From DATFVA01 sp963721075 (GTDB lineage: Bacteria; Bacteroidota; Ignavibacteria; Ignavibacteriales; Ignavibacteriaceae), in contig CAVRHV010000015.1 in assembly GCA_963721075.1 (NCBI GenBank), positions 36,136 through 100,135 on the forward strand: a stretch of 64,000 nt of DNA. The letters run 5' to 3'. Position numbers and translations under genes: made by a program. Numbering within the stretch: the first letter of the stretch is position 1; every line of letters begins with the position of its first letter. Below the pieces are notes generated by a model, which ran no database searches, had not been told where the DNA came from, and saw only the letters and a list, made by a program, of their open reading frames with translations. This document shows positions 37,348 to 46,207 of the stretch, piece after piece.

Positions 37348-38711
37348 CAAGGTTTATCCCCTTAGGGGGAGCAGGAGAAATCGGGGCAAATTCCTACTAT
37401 CTGAATATATCGGGAATGGGGATAATAATCGACTGCGGAATACACCCGCAAAAAACAGGAAAAGAAGCCCTTCCTGATTTTAGTCTAATTCAGAATGAGG
37501 ATGTTGATTATGTTTTGATCTCTCATGCTCATCAGGATCACTTAAGCGGACTTCCTTTTCTGGTACAGCGTCACCCATACATAAAAATAGTTGCTACTCC
37601 GCAAACAAGAGCACTGGCTGAACTTACACTTCATGATGCGGTTTCCATATTATCCCGTCAGGTTACTGATGATGAACTTAAGATATACTCTCATAAAGAA
37701 ATTGATCTGCTGATACAATCGATTGAATACAGAGCGCTCGGCGAAACTTTTCAAATAAAAGGATATAACCATAGAGATGATGATCCAATAAGCGTTACCT
37801 TCCACGATGCAGGGCATATTCTCGGTTCGGCTTCTATCACGATTGAGCATAAGGGTTCATGTATTTTTTATTCGGGCGATATTAATCTTAAACCGCAGTC
37901 ATGGATGCAGGGAGCTCAGCTTCCAAAAAGGAAGGTAGAAACGCTCTTAATGGAAACTACCTACGGAGCTACCGACTCCTCAATAATAAACAGCTGGAAG
38001 AAGGAAGCGGAAAGATTTGCGTCTGCAGCTAATAAGGTCATCAACGAGGGAGGTTCCATTCTAATTCCCGTTTTTTCACTGGGAAAGATGCAGGAAATCT
38101 TAAAGATGCTATGGCAGCTTATGGAAAAGGGCAAACTTGTTAAAGTAGATATTTATTCAGGGGGAATTGCCAGAAAAATCAGTCGTGCTTATGATTATAA
38201 CCGTTATGTAGTCAATTGTGAAGATCCGGAATTTGAATTAACTGAAGTTCCTCAGAAAGATCTATATGAAGTTGAAAATCTCAGAGAATTTTTCACTCAC
38301 TCCTGCATAGTACTTGCTTCCAGTGGCATGATGATAGAAGGGACAGCCTCCTTCAGACTGGCCCAAATGTGGCTCAGGCAGAAAAATTCAGCTATTTTTA
38401 CTGTCGGTTATATGGAAAAAGAAACCCCTGGATTCATAATATCAGCTGCCAAAAGGGGGATGAAAATCAGATTATCGAAGCTAAGTGAAGAAACAGAAGT
38501 AAAATGCACTATAAAAAGTTTCCGGTTTTCAGCTCATTCATTAAGGGAAGATCTGCTTAAAGTTGTAGATAAGCTGAATCCTGCAAAAGTAATTCTGATC
38601 CACGGAGATCCGCCGGCAATTGATTGGGTCGGGGCATCAATCCTTAAAAAGGACAAAAATCGAAAAGTATATGCTGCAGAAGCGGGAAAAGAAATCCGTT
38701 TTGATGAGTGA
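37344..38711 (+). CDS. MBL-fold beta-CASP ribonuclease (CPSF/YSH1-like)
   Basis: The 455-residue protein has a metallo-beta-lactamase core starting RFIPLGGAGEIGANSYYL, metal ligands in ISHAHQDHLSGLPFL near residue 61 (HxHxDH), HDAGHILGSASI and FYSGDINL. The beta-CASP part includes GSILIPVFSLGKMQEIL, ASSGMMIEGTAS and the final His region LIHGDPPAIDWV. Such enzymes process or degrade RNA as endonuclease/5' exonuclease. The ATGA overlap couples it to the cation antiporter, an unusual pairing with no obvious functional reason. Confidence 0.9.
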   Translation: MTRFIPLGGAGEIGANSYYLNISGMGIIIDCGIHPQKTGKEALPDFSLIQNEDVDYVLISHAHQDHLSGLPFLVQRHPYIKIVATPQTRALAELTLHDAVSILSRQVTDDELKIYSHKEIDLLIQSIEYRALGETFQIKGYNHRDDDPISVTFHDAGHILGSASITIEHKGSCIFYSGDINLKPQSWMQGAQLPKRKVETLLMETTYGATDSSIINSWKKEAERFASAANKVINEGGSILIPVFSLGKMQEILKMLWQLMEKGKLVKVDIYSGGIARKISRAYDYNRYVVNCEDPEFELTEVPQKDLYEVENLREFFTHSCIVLASSGMMIEGTASFRLAQMWLRQKNSAIFTVGYMEKETPGFIISAAKRGMKIRLSKLSEETEVKCTIKSFRFSAHSLREDLLKVVDKLNPAKVILIHGDPPAIDWVGASILKKDKNRKVYAAEAGKEIRFDE

Positions 38712-38799
38712 ATTGACGATTGTCCTGCCTGCATGATCACAAATAAATTTGATTCTCTCTCCCGCAGGCTATAAGTTTCAGTTTTCAATTTTAAATGAT

Positions 38800-38819
38800 T
38801 TTGTATGTTTTTATACAAA
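38800..38819. promoter_or_regulatory. Perfect inverted repeat upstream of the carbamate kinase gene
   Basis: TTTGTAT and ATACAAA are separated by six bases, 74 bp before the arcC start in a 181-bp gap. It may be an operator for a dimeric regulator of the carbamate kinase/OTC pair, or a small hairpin. It does not resemble the ArgR box. Confidence 0.35.
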
Positions 38820-38892
38820 GGGGATTCAAAAAACCACGGATTTTATGTTTAAGATAAATACAACTCAGTTTAGTACTGCCTGAGGCACAGTT

Positions 38893-39840
38893 ATGAAGAA
38901 AATTGCAGTAGTTGCTCTGGGTGGAAATGCCCTTATCAGGGGAAACGAAATAGGAACTATAAAGCAGCAGGAAAGAAATACTTACAATACGCTGGTTAAT
39001 CTGGTTGAACTGCTTAAAAAAGATTATAATATTGTAATTACACATGGCAATGGACCTCAGGTGGGGAATATTCTTTTAAGGAATGAGGCCGGTTACAATC
39101 AGTATAAAATCCCGAAGATGCCGCTTGATATTTGTGTAGCTGACTCGCAGGGCGGTATTGGCTACATGATAGAACGCCAGATGAAAAACATTCTTATTGA
39201 AAATAAAATAAGAAGGAATGTTATTACTGTTGTTACTGAAGTACTGGTGGATTTAAATGACCCGGCTTTCAAGGAACCTACAAAACCCGTAGGCGCCTTC
39301 TTTTTGAAAGAGGAAGCAGAATTGCTTGCAAGAGCTAATAACTGGGTTATTAAGGAAGATCCGCGTAAACGAGGCTGGCGCAGGGTGGTTGCTTCTCCCA
39401 GACCCCTTGAAATAGTCAATAAAAAAACAATCAGGGATCTGGTTAAAAAAGGTGCGATTGTAATAGCCGCGGGTGGCGGCGGTGTGCCTGTCTACCGCGA
39501 TAAGAAAAAACTTCTTCAGGGTGTTGAAGCTGTGATTGATAAGGATCTTGCATCTTCCCTCCTTGCTAATGAAATTGAGGCTGATGCTTTTTTTATATTA
39601 ACTGATGTTAAAAATGCATATATCAATTTCAATAAGCCGGGACAGAAAGCTCTTGAAACTATAACTGTTGCTGAAGCAAAGGAATACCTGGAACAAGGAG
39701 AATTTTCCAGGGGAAGTATGGGTCCCAAGATTGAAGCCGCAATAGAGTATGTAGAACATGGCGGAAAAGAAACTATAATAACCGAATCCTCTGCATTATC
39801 GGATAAAGATGCAGGAACCAGAATAGTCAAAGAAAAATAA
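38893..39840 (+). CDS. arcC: Carbamate kinase
   Basis: The 315-residue protein has the amino-acid kinase start KIAVVALGGNALIRGNE, then NIVITHGNGPQVGNILL, VADSQGGIGYMIERQM, VIAAGGGGVPVYRD, EAVIDKDLASSLLA and GSMGPKIEAAIEY, all diagnostic of carbamate kinase. It makes ATP from carbamoyl phosphate and ADP, with ammonia and CO2 released. It lies 24 bp before ornithine carbamoyltransferase, so the pair could ferment citrulline. No arginine deiminase lies in the window. Confidence 0.95.
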   Translation: MKKIAVVALGGNALIRGNEIGTIKQQERNTYNTLVNLVELLKKDYNIVITHGNGPQVGNILLRNEAGYNQYKIPKMPLDICVADSQGGIGYMIERQMKNILIENKIRRNVITVVTEVLVDLNDPAFKEPTKPVGAFFLKEEAELLARANNWVIKEDPRKRGWRRVVASPRPLEIVNKKTIRDLVKKGAIVIAAGGGGVPVYRDKKKLLQGVEAVIDKDLASSLLANEIEADAFFILTDVKNAYINFNKPGQKALETITVAEAKEYLEQGEFSRGSMGPKIEAAIEYVEHGGKETIITESSALSDKDAGTRIVKEK

Positions 39841-39864
39841 ATAAAATAAATACAAGGAAATTTT

Positions 39865-40797
39865 ATGGCAGTCTCAATGAAAGGAAAAAGCCTCATCTCT
39901 ATAAATGATCTTACGCTTGAAGAGATGTACCAGATATTTGATGTTAGTAAAACACTTAAGGAATTGCATCATACCGGTCAGCCGCATAAATGGCTTGAAG
40001 GCAAAACACTGGGGATGATCTTTGCAAAACCCTCTACAAGGACAAGAGTTTCGTTTGAAGCAGGTATTTATCACCTTGGCGGTATAGGGATGTACTTTGG
40101 TCCCAATGACCTCCAGCTCAAAAGAGGAGAAACAATATCCGATACAGCGAAGGTTCTTTCACGCTATCTTGACGGCATTATGATAAGAACTTTCGATCAC
40201 CAGGATGTGGTCGATCTTGCAAGATTTGGTTCTATTCCTGTAATAAACGGATTAACCGACCTGCTGCATCCCTGCCAGGTACTGACTGATTTGTTTAGTA
40301 TACTGGAAAAAAGGCGTGAGCTTAAAGGATTAAAACTTACCTACATCGGCGACGGCAATAATATGGCCCATAGTTTATTGAACGGATGTTCCAAAGTAGG
40401 TATGGACATAAGTATTGCCTCCCCTTCCGGGTATAAACCGAATAAGGATATTGTAAATGACGCTAAAGCTAATGCGAAGTATATGGGAAGTAAGGTAGAG
40501 ATAGTTGATGATCCTGCTGCGGCCGTAAAGAATGCTGATATTATCTATACTGATGTTTGGGCAAGTATGGGGCAGGAAGCGGAAGCAAAAGACAGACAGA
40601 AAAAGTTTGCAGGCTTCCAGGTAAACAGTAAGCTTGTTAAAAATGCCAAAGACGACTACCTCTTTATGCATTGTCTCCCCGCACACCGTGGAGAAGAAGT
40701 TGCCGCCGAAGTAATCGATTCAGAACATTCAATTGTATTTGATGAAGCCGAAAACAGACTGCACGTACAAAAAGCAGTAATGGCACTTGTTATGTAA
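39865..40797 (+). CDS. argF: Ornithine carbamoyltransferase
   Basis: The 310-residue protein has the carbamoyl-phosphate site KPSTRTRVSFE (residues 55-65), DGIMIRTFDH, HPCQ at 135-138 and the ornithine motif HCLPAHRGEEV near 269, plus NNMAHSLL. It joins carbamoyl phosphate and ornithine to citrulline or, with carbamate kinase beside it, runs in reverse (phosphorolysis of citrulline). The direction cannot be read from sequence; pairing with arcC favours catabolism, and the name arcB would then fit. A good terminator follows. Confidence 0.94.
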   Translation: MAVSMKGKSLISINDLTLEEMYQIFDVSKTLKELHHTGQPHKWLEGKTLGMIFAKPSTRTRVSFEAGIYHLGGIGMYFGPNDLQLKRGETISDTAKVLSRYLDGIMIRTFDHQDVVDLARFGSIPVINGLTDLLHPCQVLTDLFSILEKRRELKGLKLTYIGDGNNMAHSLLNGCSKVGMDISIASPSGYKPNKDIVNDAKANAKYMGSKVEIVDDPAAAVKNADIIYTDVWASMGQEAEAKDRQKKFAGFQVNSKLVKNAKDDYLFMHCLPAHRGEEVAAEVIDSEHSIVFDEAENRLHVQKAVMALVM

Positions 40798-40814
40798 TCA
40801 CTATTTATTTCAAG

Positions 40815-40845
40815 GTCCTGCGGGCAACTCCTGCAGGACTTTTTT
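40815..40845 (+). terminator. Rho-independent terminator after arcC-OTC
   Basis: GTCCTGC (40815-40821) pairs perfectly with GCAGGAC (40833-40839) across an 11-base loop and is followed directly by six T. It lies 18 bp past the OTC stop and closes the arcC-OTC unit. Confidence 0.85.
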
Positions 40846-41059
40846 CTTTACCACTTATTTCCTTCCTTGATGTTGCCTTATCAGTGTTTTTATTTTATTT
40901 TTAGTACATAAAATAACGAAGACTTATTTTTTAGTTACACTTACATATCAATTTACTCTCCAAATGCCGGATATTGTTCAATACTCCGGTAAGCTTACTA
41001 CTATAATCTAAATTTCTTAACAGACGTTCAGCACTTATAATTTTTAAAGGAGAATTAAA

Positions 41060-42145
41060 TTGATTAATCTGGAACAATACGGCTTTGATCCATTCTTTAA
41101 AGAAGATTTCCAAAAATTTCAAACATCGGGTTTTGAACCCGGCAGAATAACGGCAGAAGATAAACAGCGCTATCGGGTTATCACCAGACATGGTGAAATT
41201 CCGGGTGAGGTAACAGGACGATTTTTATATGAAGCAGAGGATTCGTCCTCATTTCCGAAGACCGGCGACTGGGTTGCCGTTATGTATTTTGAAGATGAAC
41301 ACAAATGTATCATTCATAATATTCTGAAACGCAGATCGCACTTTTCCCGCGGAAAGCCGGGCAAGGAAGTCGGCACCCAGGTAATCGCTGCCAATGTCGA
41401 TTATGTGTTCATTGTGCAAAGCTTCAATTATGACTTAAGCTTTAACCGTTTCGAACGCTACATAGTTATGGCAGAAGAGGGTAACTGTGTTCCGGTAATT
41501 ATAATGAATAAAAATGATCTGGCTGCCAATCCTGATGCAGAGCTGTTAAAAATTAAAAGCCGCATTAAGGATGTACCTGTATTTTCCATAAGCTGCGAAA
41601 CGGGAAATGGATTTGATGGCTTAAAAATGTTTATGCAGTCCGGTAAAACGTATACACTGACAGGGTCCTCGGGAGTGGGAAAATCTTCTATTATAAACCA
41701 CCTTTTTGATGGTAGTGTACAGAAAGTTTCCGAAATCAGACTAAGCGACCATAAGGGGAAGCATACCACCTCGAGACGTGAATTATTTTTATTGCCGGGG
41801 GGTGGGATCATAATTGACACCCCGGGGATGAGAGAATTCGCCATAGCAGAAAGTAATATGGAGGAAACAGATGTTTTCAGTGATATATCTGAATTTTCAG
41901 CGGAATGCAGATATGCAGACTGTACACACGTTCATGAGGCTGGCTGCGCCGTTAAAGATGCTGTTCAGCAGGGAAAAATCAAAAAAGAACATTATGATAA
42001 CTATCTTAAGCTGAAGAAGGAAAGTGAGTATTATGATTCATTAATAGATAAGAATATTTATCTTGAGAGAAAGAAAAAAGAGAAGAGACTTCACAGAGAA
42101 ATTAAACGATATTTTAATGGAAAAAACCCAGGAGATAAAAGATGA
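41060..42145 (+). CDS. rsgA: Ribosome small subunit-dependent GTPase A
   Basis: The 361-residue protein has a TTG start 7 bases after AAAGGAGA. The circularly permuted GTPase order is visible: G4 MNKNDLAAN near 150, then G1 GSSGVGKSSIINHL near 202, then G3 IDTPGMREF. An N-terminal OB fold and a C-terminal zinc site CRYADCTHVHEAGCAV complete the family pattern. It aids late maturation of the 30S subunit. It overlaps the start of a lipoprotein gene by 4 bp. Confidence 0.95.
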   Translation: MINLEQYGFDPFFKEDFQKFQTSGFEPGRITAEDKQRYRVITRHGEIPGEVTGRFLYEAEDSSSFPKTGDWVAVMYFEDEHKCIIHNILKRRSHFSRGKPGKEVGTQVIAANVDYVFIVQSFNYDLSFNRFERYIVMAEEGNCVPVIIMNKNDLAANPDAELLKIKSRIKDVPVFSISCETGNGFDGLKMFMQSGKTYTLTGSSGVGKSSIINHLFDGSVQKVSEIRLSDHKGKHTTSRRELFLLPGGGIIIDTPGMREFAIAESNMEETDVFSDISEFSAECRYADCTHVHEAGCAVKDAVQQGKIKKEHYDNYLKLKKESEYYDSLIDKNIYLERKKKEKRLHREIKRYFNGKNPGDKR

Positions 42146-42498
42146 AATACCGCGCATTATTGACATTAGTTATCCCTCTGCTATTTCTGATGAGTGCCTG
42201 CGGTCAGGTGAGCAATAGTTCAACAAATGCTGAAAAACTAATGGGCAAATGGAAAGCTGTTGATTCAACTTCTTTCCGCGGAAAGCAAATAGAATTCCAC
42301 CCCGACCACCAGGTTACTTTAATACTTGCAAACGGCGGACAGCAGGATGGTCAGTATGAACTAAAGGATAATACAATCACTTTTTCTATCGGCGATGCTC
42401 CCCCTTTTACAATGAACTATAGATTAGAAGATGATCAGCTTTATTTGGTCTCTTCCGATAGTTTGTCGGAAACGAAATATACTAAGCTTAATGAATAA
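42142..42498 (+). CDS. Small lipoprotein, lipocalin-like
   Basis: The 118-residue protein starts in the ATGA overlap with rsgA and has a clear lipoprotein signal ending in the lipobox LMSAC. The mature domain, KLMGKWKAVDSTSFRGKQIEFHPD then YELKDNTITFSI and YRLEDDQLYLVSSD, resembles the small beta-sheet lipocalin-like/DUF5640 proteins that begin with a GKW motif. Function is unknown. It should be anchored in the periplasm or outer membrane. Confidence 0.72.
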   Translation: MKYRALLTLVIPLLFLMSACGQVSNSSTNAEKLMGKWKAVDSTSFRGKQIEFHPDHQVTLILANGGQQDGQYELKDNTITFSIGDAPPFTMNYRLEDDQLYLVSSDSLSETKYTKLNE

Positions 42499-42661
42499 AT
42501 ATTTTTACAGATAAGCTCCCGTCATTTAATATTTTAGAAGAGCAGAAGACTGAGGGATATTTTACGCAATGACCTTTTAATTACTCCCTGACTCTGATTA
42601 AGTTAGTGATGTATATTTTATGTAAATGTTTAATTCTGTACTTATCAACCTAAGGTGGAAA

Positions 42662-44080
42662 ATGTTTAAAAGAATTTTATTGCTTGCTGTATTAACAGCC
42701 TTTGTGACCCTGAACGGGTTTTCTCAAACAGACAATGGTGCTATCCCTGGAACATGGCAGGGAATTCTTAAAGTCTCCGGTTTTGACCTTCATATTGTAT
42801 TTAATGTATCGGATACAACAGGAACTCTGAGCACAACCATGGATAGTCCTGACCAGAACGCTTACGGAATTACGGTTGATTCAACTTTATTCAGAAATGA
42901 CAGTGTCTATTTCGGTATTCCTCCAATAAAGGGATTCTTTGATGGAGTTTTACAGGGCGACAGTATTGCCGGAACCTGGCACCAGGGCGGAAATGCCTGG
43001 CCTCTCGTGCTTAAAAAGACAGAAAAAGTTGAAAAACCAGAACGTACCCAGACTCCGCAAAAACCATATCCATACAATGAAGAAGAAGTAACTTTTGTTG
43101 ACAAAGAAGCAGGGATAGAACTGGCGGGAACATTAACCATCCCCAAAGAAGGCGGACCTTTCCCGGCTGTAGTTTTGGTAACCGGCTCGGGACCGCAGGA
43201 CAGAGATGAAACACTGCTGGGACACAAACCTTTTCTTGTACTGGCAGATTACCTTACGCGCCAGGGTATTGCTGTGCTCCGTTATGATGACCGTGGTGTT
43301 GGAAAGTCGGCCGGAAAATTCTCAACAGCAACCACACAGGATTTCGTTAATGATGCACTTGCCGCTGTTGAATTTCTTGAGAACCGGAAAGACATACAAA
43401 AAAATGAAACAGGTATAATCGGTCACAGTGAAGGCGGATTGATTGCCCCGCTTGCCGCAGTAAGAAGCAGTGATGTTAATTTTATTGTCCTCATGGCTGC
43501 CCCCGGAGTAACAGGCAGGAAAATTCTGCTTGAACAAAGTAAGCTCATCGAAAAATCAATGGGAATGAGCGATGAGAAAATAGAAAGCGGTACTGAACTG
43601 GCTGACAAATTTTATAACATAGTAGAGAGTGAAAAGGACAGTGCTGCTGCAGCTGAACAAATTAAAACAGTCTTTCGTAATTACTATGAATCTCTCGATT
43701 CGACTGACAAAGCAGAATTCGGAAATGATCCCGAATCCGTTTTTGAACGTCAGGCCAGCACACTCTTATCCCCCTGGTTCAAGTTCTTCCTGACCTATGA
43801 TCCCAAACCTACCCTTGAAAAGGTTAAGGTGCCTGTTTTGGCCATAAACGGAGAAAATGATCTCCAGGTGCCGCCCGGGCAGAATCTTCCTGTTATCGAG
43901 CAGGCTTTGAAGGAAGGGGGTAACAAAGACTATAAGGTTATTGAGATACCAAAACTGAATCATTTGTTCCAGACTTCTGAGACAGGTTCCCCCATGGAGT
44001 ATTCCAAAATTGAGGAGACCATCTCACCAAAGGCATTGGAAATTATCGGCAGCTGGATTAAAGAACATACAAAGAAATAA
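42662..44080 (+). CDS. Secreted alpha/beta hydrolase
   Basis: Started at the ATG behind AAGGTGG, the protein has 472 residues with a signal peptide (MFKRILLLAVLTAFVTLNGF). An N-terminal domain of about 120 residues (WQGILKVSGFDLHIVFNVSD) precedes the hydrolase fold: VLVTGSGPQDRDET (oxyanion region), LRYDDRGVGKS, nucleophile elbow GHSEGG with Ser near 256, INGENDLQVPP (acid) and LNHLFQ (catalytic His). It belongs to the dienelactone hydrolase/S9-like esterases of the periplasm. The substrate is unknown. An ATG 36 bases upstream would place polar residues before the signal. Confidence 0.86.
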   Translation: MFKRILLLAVLTAFVTLNGFSQTDNGAIPGTWQGILKVSGFDLHIVFNVSDTTGTLSTTMDSPDQNAYGITVDSTLFRNDSVYFGIPPIKGFFDGVLQGDSIAGTWHQGGNAWPLVLKKTEKVEKPERTQTPQKPYPYNEEEVTFVDKEAGIELAGTLTIPKEGGPFPAVVLVTGSGPQDRDETLLGHKPFLVLADYLTRQGIAVLRYDDRGVGKSAGKFSTATTQDFVNDALAAVEFLENRKDIQKNETGIIGHSEGGLIAPLAAVRSSDVNFIVLMAAPGVTGRKILLEQSKLIEKSMGMSDEKIESGTELADKFYNIVESEKDSAAAAEQIKTVFRNYYESLDSTDKAEFGNDPESVFERQASTLLSPWFKFFLTYDPKPTLEKVKVPVLAINGENDLQVPPGQNLPVIEQALKEGGNKDYKVIEIPKLNHLFQTSETGSPMEYSKIEETISPKALEIIGSWIKEHTKK

Positions 44081-44085
44081 TTCTT

Positions 44086-44760
44086 ATGGGCTTAACCGAC
44101 TTAAGAAATGATCTGAAGAAAGAAGCAAATAAAGAACAGGCAGTAAACCTTCAAAGATTCTTCAAAACCGGGAAAGGCGAATATGGAGAGGGCGATATAT
44201 TTTATGGAATTAAAGTTCCTCTCCAGAGAGCCATAGCCAAAAAGCATCGTGACCTCTCTCTGTCAGAGCTTCAGGAATTACTGAACTCCCCTGTTCATGA
44301 GGAAAGATTGGTTTCCCTGTTTATTCTTGTGGATCAGTATGGCAAGGGGGATGAAAAAATGAAGGAAAAGATTTTTAATTTTTACCTGAAAAACACACTA
44401 AAGATAAATAACTGGGATCTTGTAGATTTAAGTGCACCGAAGATCGTCGGTGCACACTTAGTTAATCGTGACAAGAGCATTCTTTTCAAACTTGCCGGCT
44501 CTTCAAATCTCTGGGAAAAGCGAATCGCAATCTTATCGACTATGTTCTTCATTAAGAATCTGCATTTTGAGACTACTTTCAAAATTTCTGAGATTCTGTT
44601 AAAAGACAAGCATGACCTTATCCATAAGGGTGTCGGCTGGATGCTTCGTGAAGTCGGCAATAAAGATGTGGCGGAGGAGGAGAAATTCCTTAAGAAATAC
44701 TACAGACAGATGCCCAGGACTATGCTTCGTTACGCAATCGAAAAATTTCCCGAAGACTAA
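44086..44760 (+). CDS. DNA alkylation repair protein (AlkD-like)
   Basis: The 224-residue all-helical HEAT-like protein has YGIKVPLQRAIAKKHRDL, the Asp-bearing NNWDLVDLSAPKIVG (catalytic Asp and Trp of AlkD), LWEKRIAILSTMFFI and HKGVGWMLREVG. AlkD glycosylases remove bulky and cationic alkylated bases without base flipping. The gene starts 5 bp after the hydrolase stop. Confidence 0.9.
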   Translation: MGLTDLRNDLKKEANKEQAVNLQRFFKTGKGEYGEGDIFYGIKVPLQRAIAKKHRDLSLSELQELLNSPVHEERLVSLFILVDQYGKGDEKMKEKIFNFYLKNTLKINNWDLVDLSAPKIVGAHLVNRDKSILFKLAGSSNLWEKRIAILSTMFFIKNLHFETTFKISEILLKDKHDLIHKGVGWMLREVGNKDVAEEEKFLKKYYRQMPRTMLRYAIEKFPED

Positions 44761-44879
44761 AAGAAAGGCTTATCTTAAGGGAAATATATAATTTGGGGTA
44801 TGTTTTTTTTAACTCCTTCTCTGAGTAATTTTCTTTTGAAATTCTTTTATTCATTTCAAACTGTGGGATGAGGATAATA

Positions 44880-45590
44880 ATGAAAACATCTTCAAAGAGC
44901 ACTGCAGTCTGCCAGATCTGCAAAAAGGAAAAAAAATTAAACGAGCTAATGCCCGGCATTTCCGTTCCCAACTCAATTGTAGATCTGATAATTCAACACA
45001 ATTATAAATGGGATCCGGAAGGATTTATCTGCTTCGATGATCTCAATAAATTCAGATCCGAGTTTGTGCATGACATATTAACAGAAGAAAAAGGAACTCT
45101 TTCAGAGTTTGAAAAAGAGGTGCTGGACAGCATTGTAGAAAGAGATATACTTTCAAGAGATGTTGATGAAACATATGACACAAAAGCTTCATGGGGCGAG
45201 AAGCTTTCAGACAAAATCGCCAGGTTCGGCGGCAGCTGGCCTTTTATAATAATTTTCCTCGGTTTCATTCTTATCTGGATGATAATAAACGTGGTGATCC
45301 TTTCCAGTCGTAGCTTTGACCCCTATCCTTTTATATTACTTAACCTCGTCTTATCATGCATAGCGGCAATACAGGCGCCGGTAATAATGATGAGCCAGAA
45401 CAGGCAGGAATCAAAAGACAGAATACGTTCAATGCATGATTACCAGGTAAATTTGAAAGCCGAAGTTGAAATCAGAAGGCTTCACGATAAAATGGATCAC
45501 TTATTAAAACAGCAGGGAATGCGAATGCTTGAAATCCAGCAAATCCAAATGGAAATGATGGAGGAAATTTCAAAAAACATGAAGAAATAA
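44880..45590 (+). CDS. DUF1003 membrane protein
   Basis: Started at the second ATG (MKTSSK), 9 bases after GAGG, the protein has 236 residues. The N-terminus has CQICKKEKKLNELMPG, a CxxC pair. DUF1003 is shown by DKIARFGGSWPFIIIFLGF, a following helix pair (WMIINVVILSS; LNLVLSCIAAIQAPVIMMSQ) and QNRQESKDRIR. The C-terminal third is a long amphipathic or coiled-coil helix. The family is widespread; its role is unknown. Confidence 0.86.
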   Translation: MKTSSKSTAVCQICKKEKKLNELMPGISVPNSIVDLIIQHNYKWDPEGFICFDDLNKFRSEFVHDILTEEKGTLSEFEKEVLDSIVERDILSRDVDETYDTKASWGEKLSDKIARFGGSWPFIIIFLGFILIWMIINVVILSSRSFDPYPFILLNLVLSCIAAIQAPVIMMSQNRQESKDRIRSMHDYQVNLKAEVEIRRLHDKMDHLLKQQGMRMLEIQQIQMEMMEEISKNMKK

Positions 45591-45683
45591 AAACAGGATT
45601 GAGGGGATTGAAGCTACTGCAATAATATATTGATATTAACTTTATTATCTTTAGGTAAATAATTTTATGCTTGAAAGTATTTA

Positions 45684-46169
45684 ATGGAAAATAGTATTCA
45701 TCCCGCAACAAGGATAGGTCATATTCATCTGACGGTAGCAGATCTCGATCGGTCACTGAAATTTTACAGAGATTTACTCGGGTTCGAGGTCAGTGCATGG
45801 TACGGAGATTCAGCAGTTTTTTTATCGGCAGGCGGCTACCACCATCATATAGGATTAAATACATGGGCAGGAAAAGATGCAACACCGCCCCCAAAAGGCC
45901 ATACAGGTTTATATCATTTTGCAATCCTTCTTCCCAGCCGTAAAGAACTCGCCAGAGTATTCAAAAGATTGTGGGAAGTAAATTATCCCCTGGAAGGTGC
46001 TTCAGACCATGGAGTATCCGAATCAATCTACCTCAGCGATCCGGATGGAAACGGTGTAGAACTTTATGCTGACAGACCCGAACCGGAATGGCAGAAGGAT
46101 AAATCAGGCAATATTGTTATGTACACCGAAGCCCTCAATATTCCTGATTTATTGTCCGAATTAGAATAA
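45684..46169 (+). CDS. VOC family protein (CatE-like glyoxalase/ring-cleavage dioxygenase)
   Basis: The 161-residue single VOC module has IGHIHLTVADLDRSLKFYRDL, GGYHHHIGLNTWAG (His ligands), GLYHFAILLPSRKEL and SESIYLSDPDGNGVELY with the final Glu ligand. It is close to the N-terminal module of catechol-2,3-dioxygenase (CatE). It lies 38 bp upstream of the MarR-GNAT gene with an inverted repeat between, so the regulator may control both genes. Confidence 0.85.
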   Translation: MENSIHPATRIGHIHLTVADLDRSLKFYRDLLGFEVSAWYGDSAVFLSAGGYHHHIGLNTWAGKDATPPPKGHTGLYHFAILLPSRKELARVFKRLWEVNYPLEGASDHGVSESIYLSDPDGNGVELYADRPEPEWQKDKSGNIVMYTEALNIPDLLSELE

Positions 46170-46185
46170 TTATATTTAGCATATC

Positions 46186-46201
46186 AATTACGTAAGTAAT
46201 T
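46186..46201. promoter_or_regulatory. Inverted repeat directly before the MarR-GNAT gene (likely operator)
   Basis: AATTAC-GTAA-GTAATT is a perfect 6+4+6 inverted repeat ending 6 bases before the MarR-GNAT ATG. MarR proteins typically bind such AT-rich palindromes at their own promoters. Confidence 0.5.
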
Positions 46202-46207
46202 ACTATT

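Noticed and set aside
45630..45653. Bacteroidota-type promoter (TTG ... TATCTTTA) before the VOC gene
   Set aside because: The spacing of 13 bases is too short and the -7 element is imperfect.
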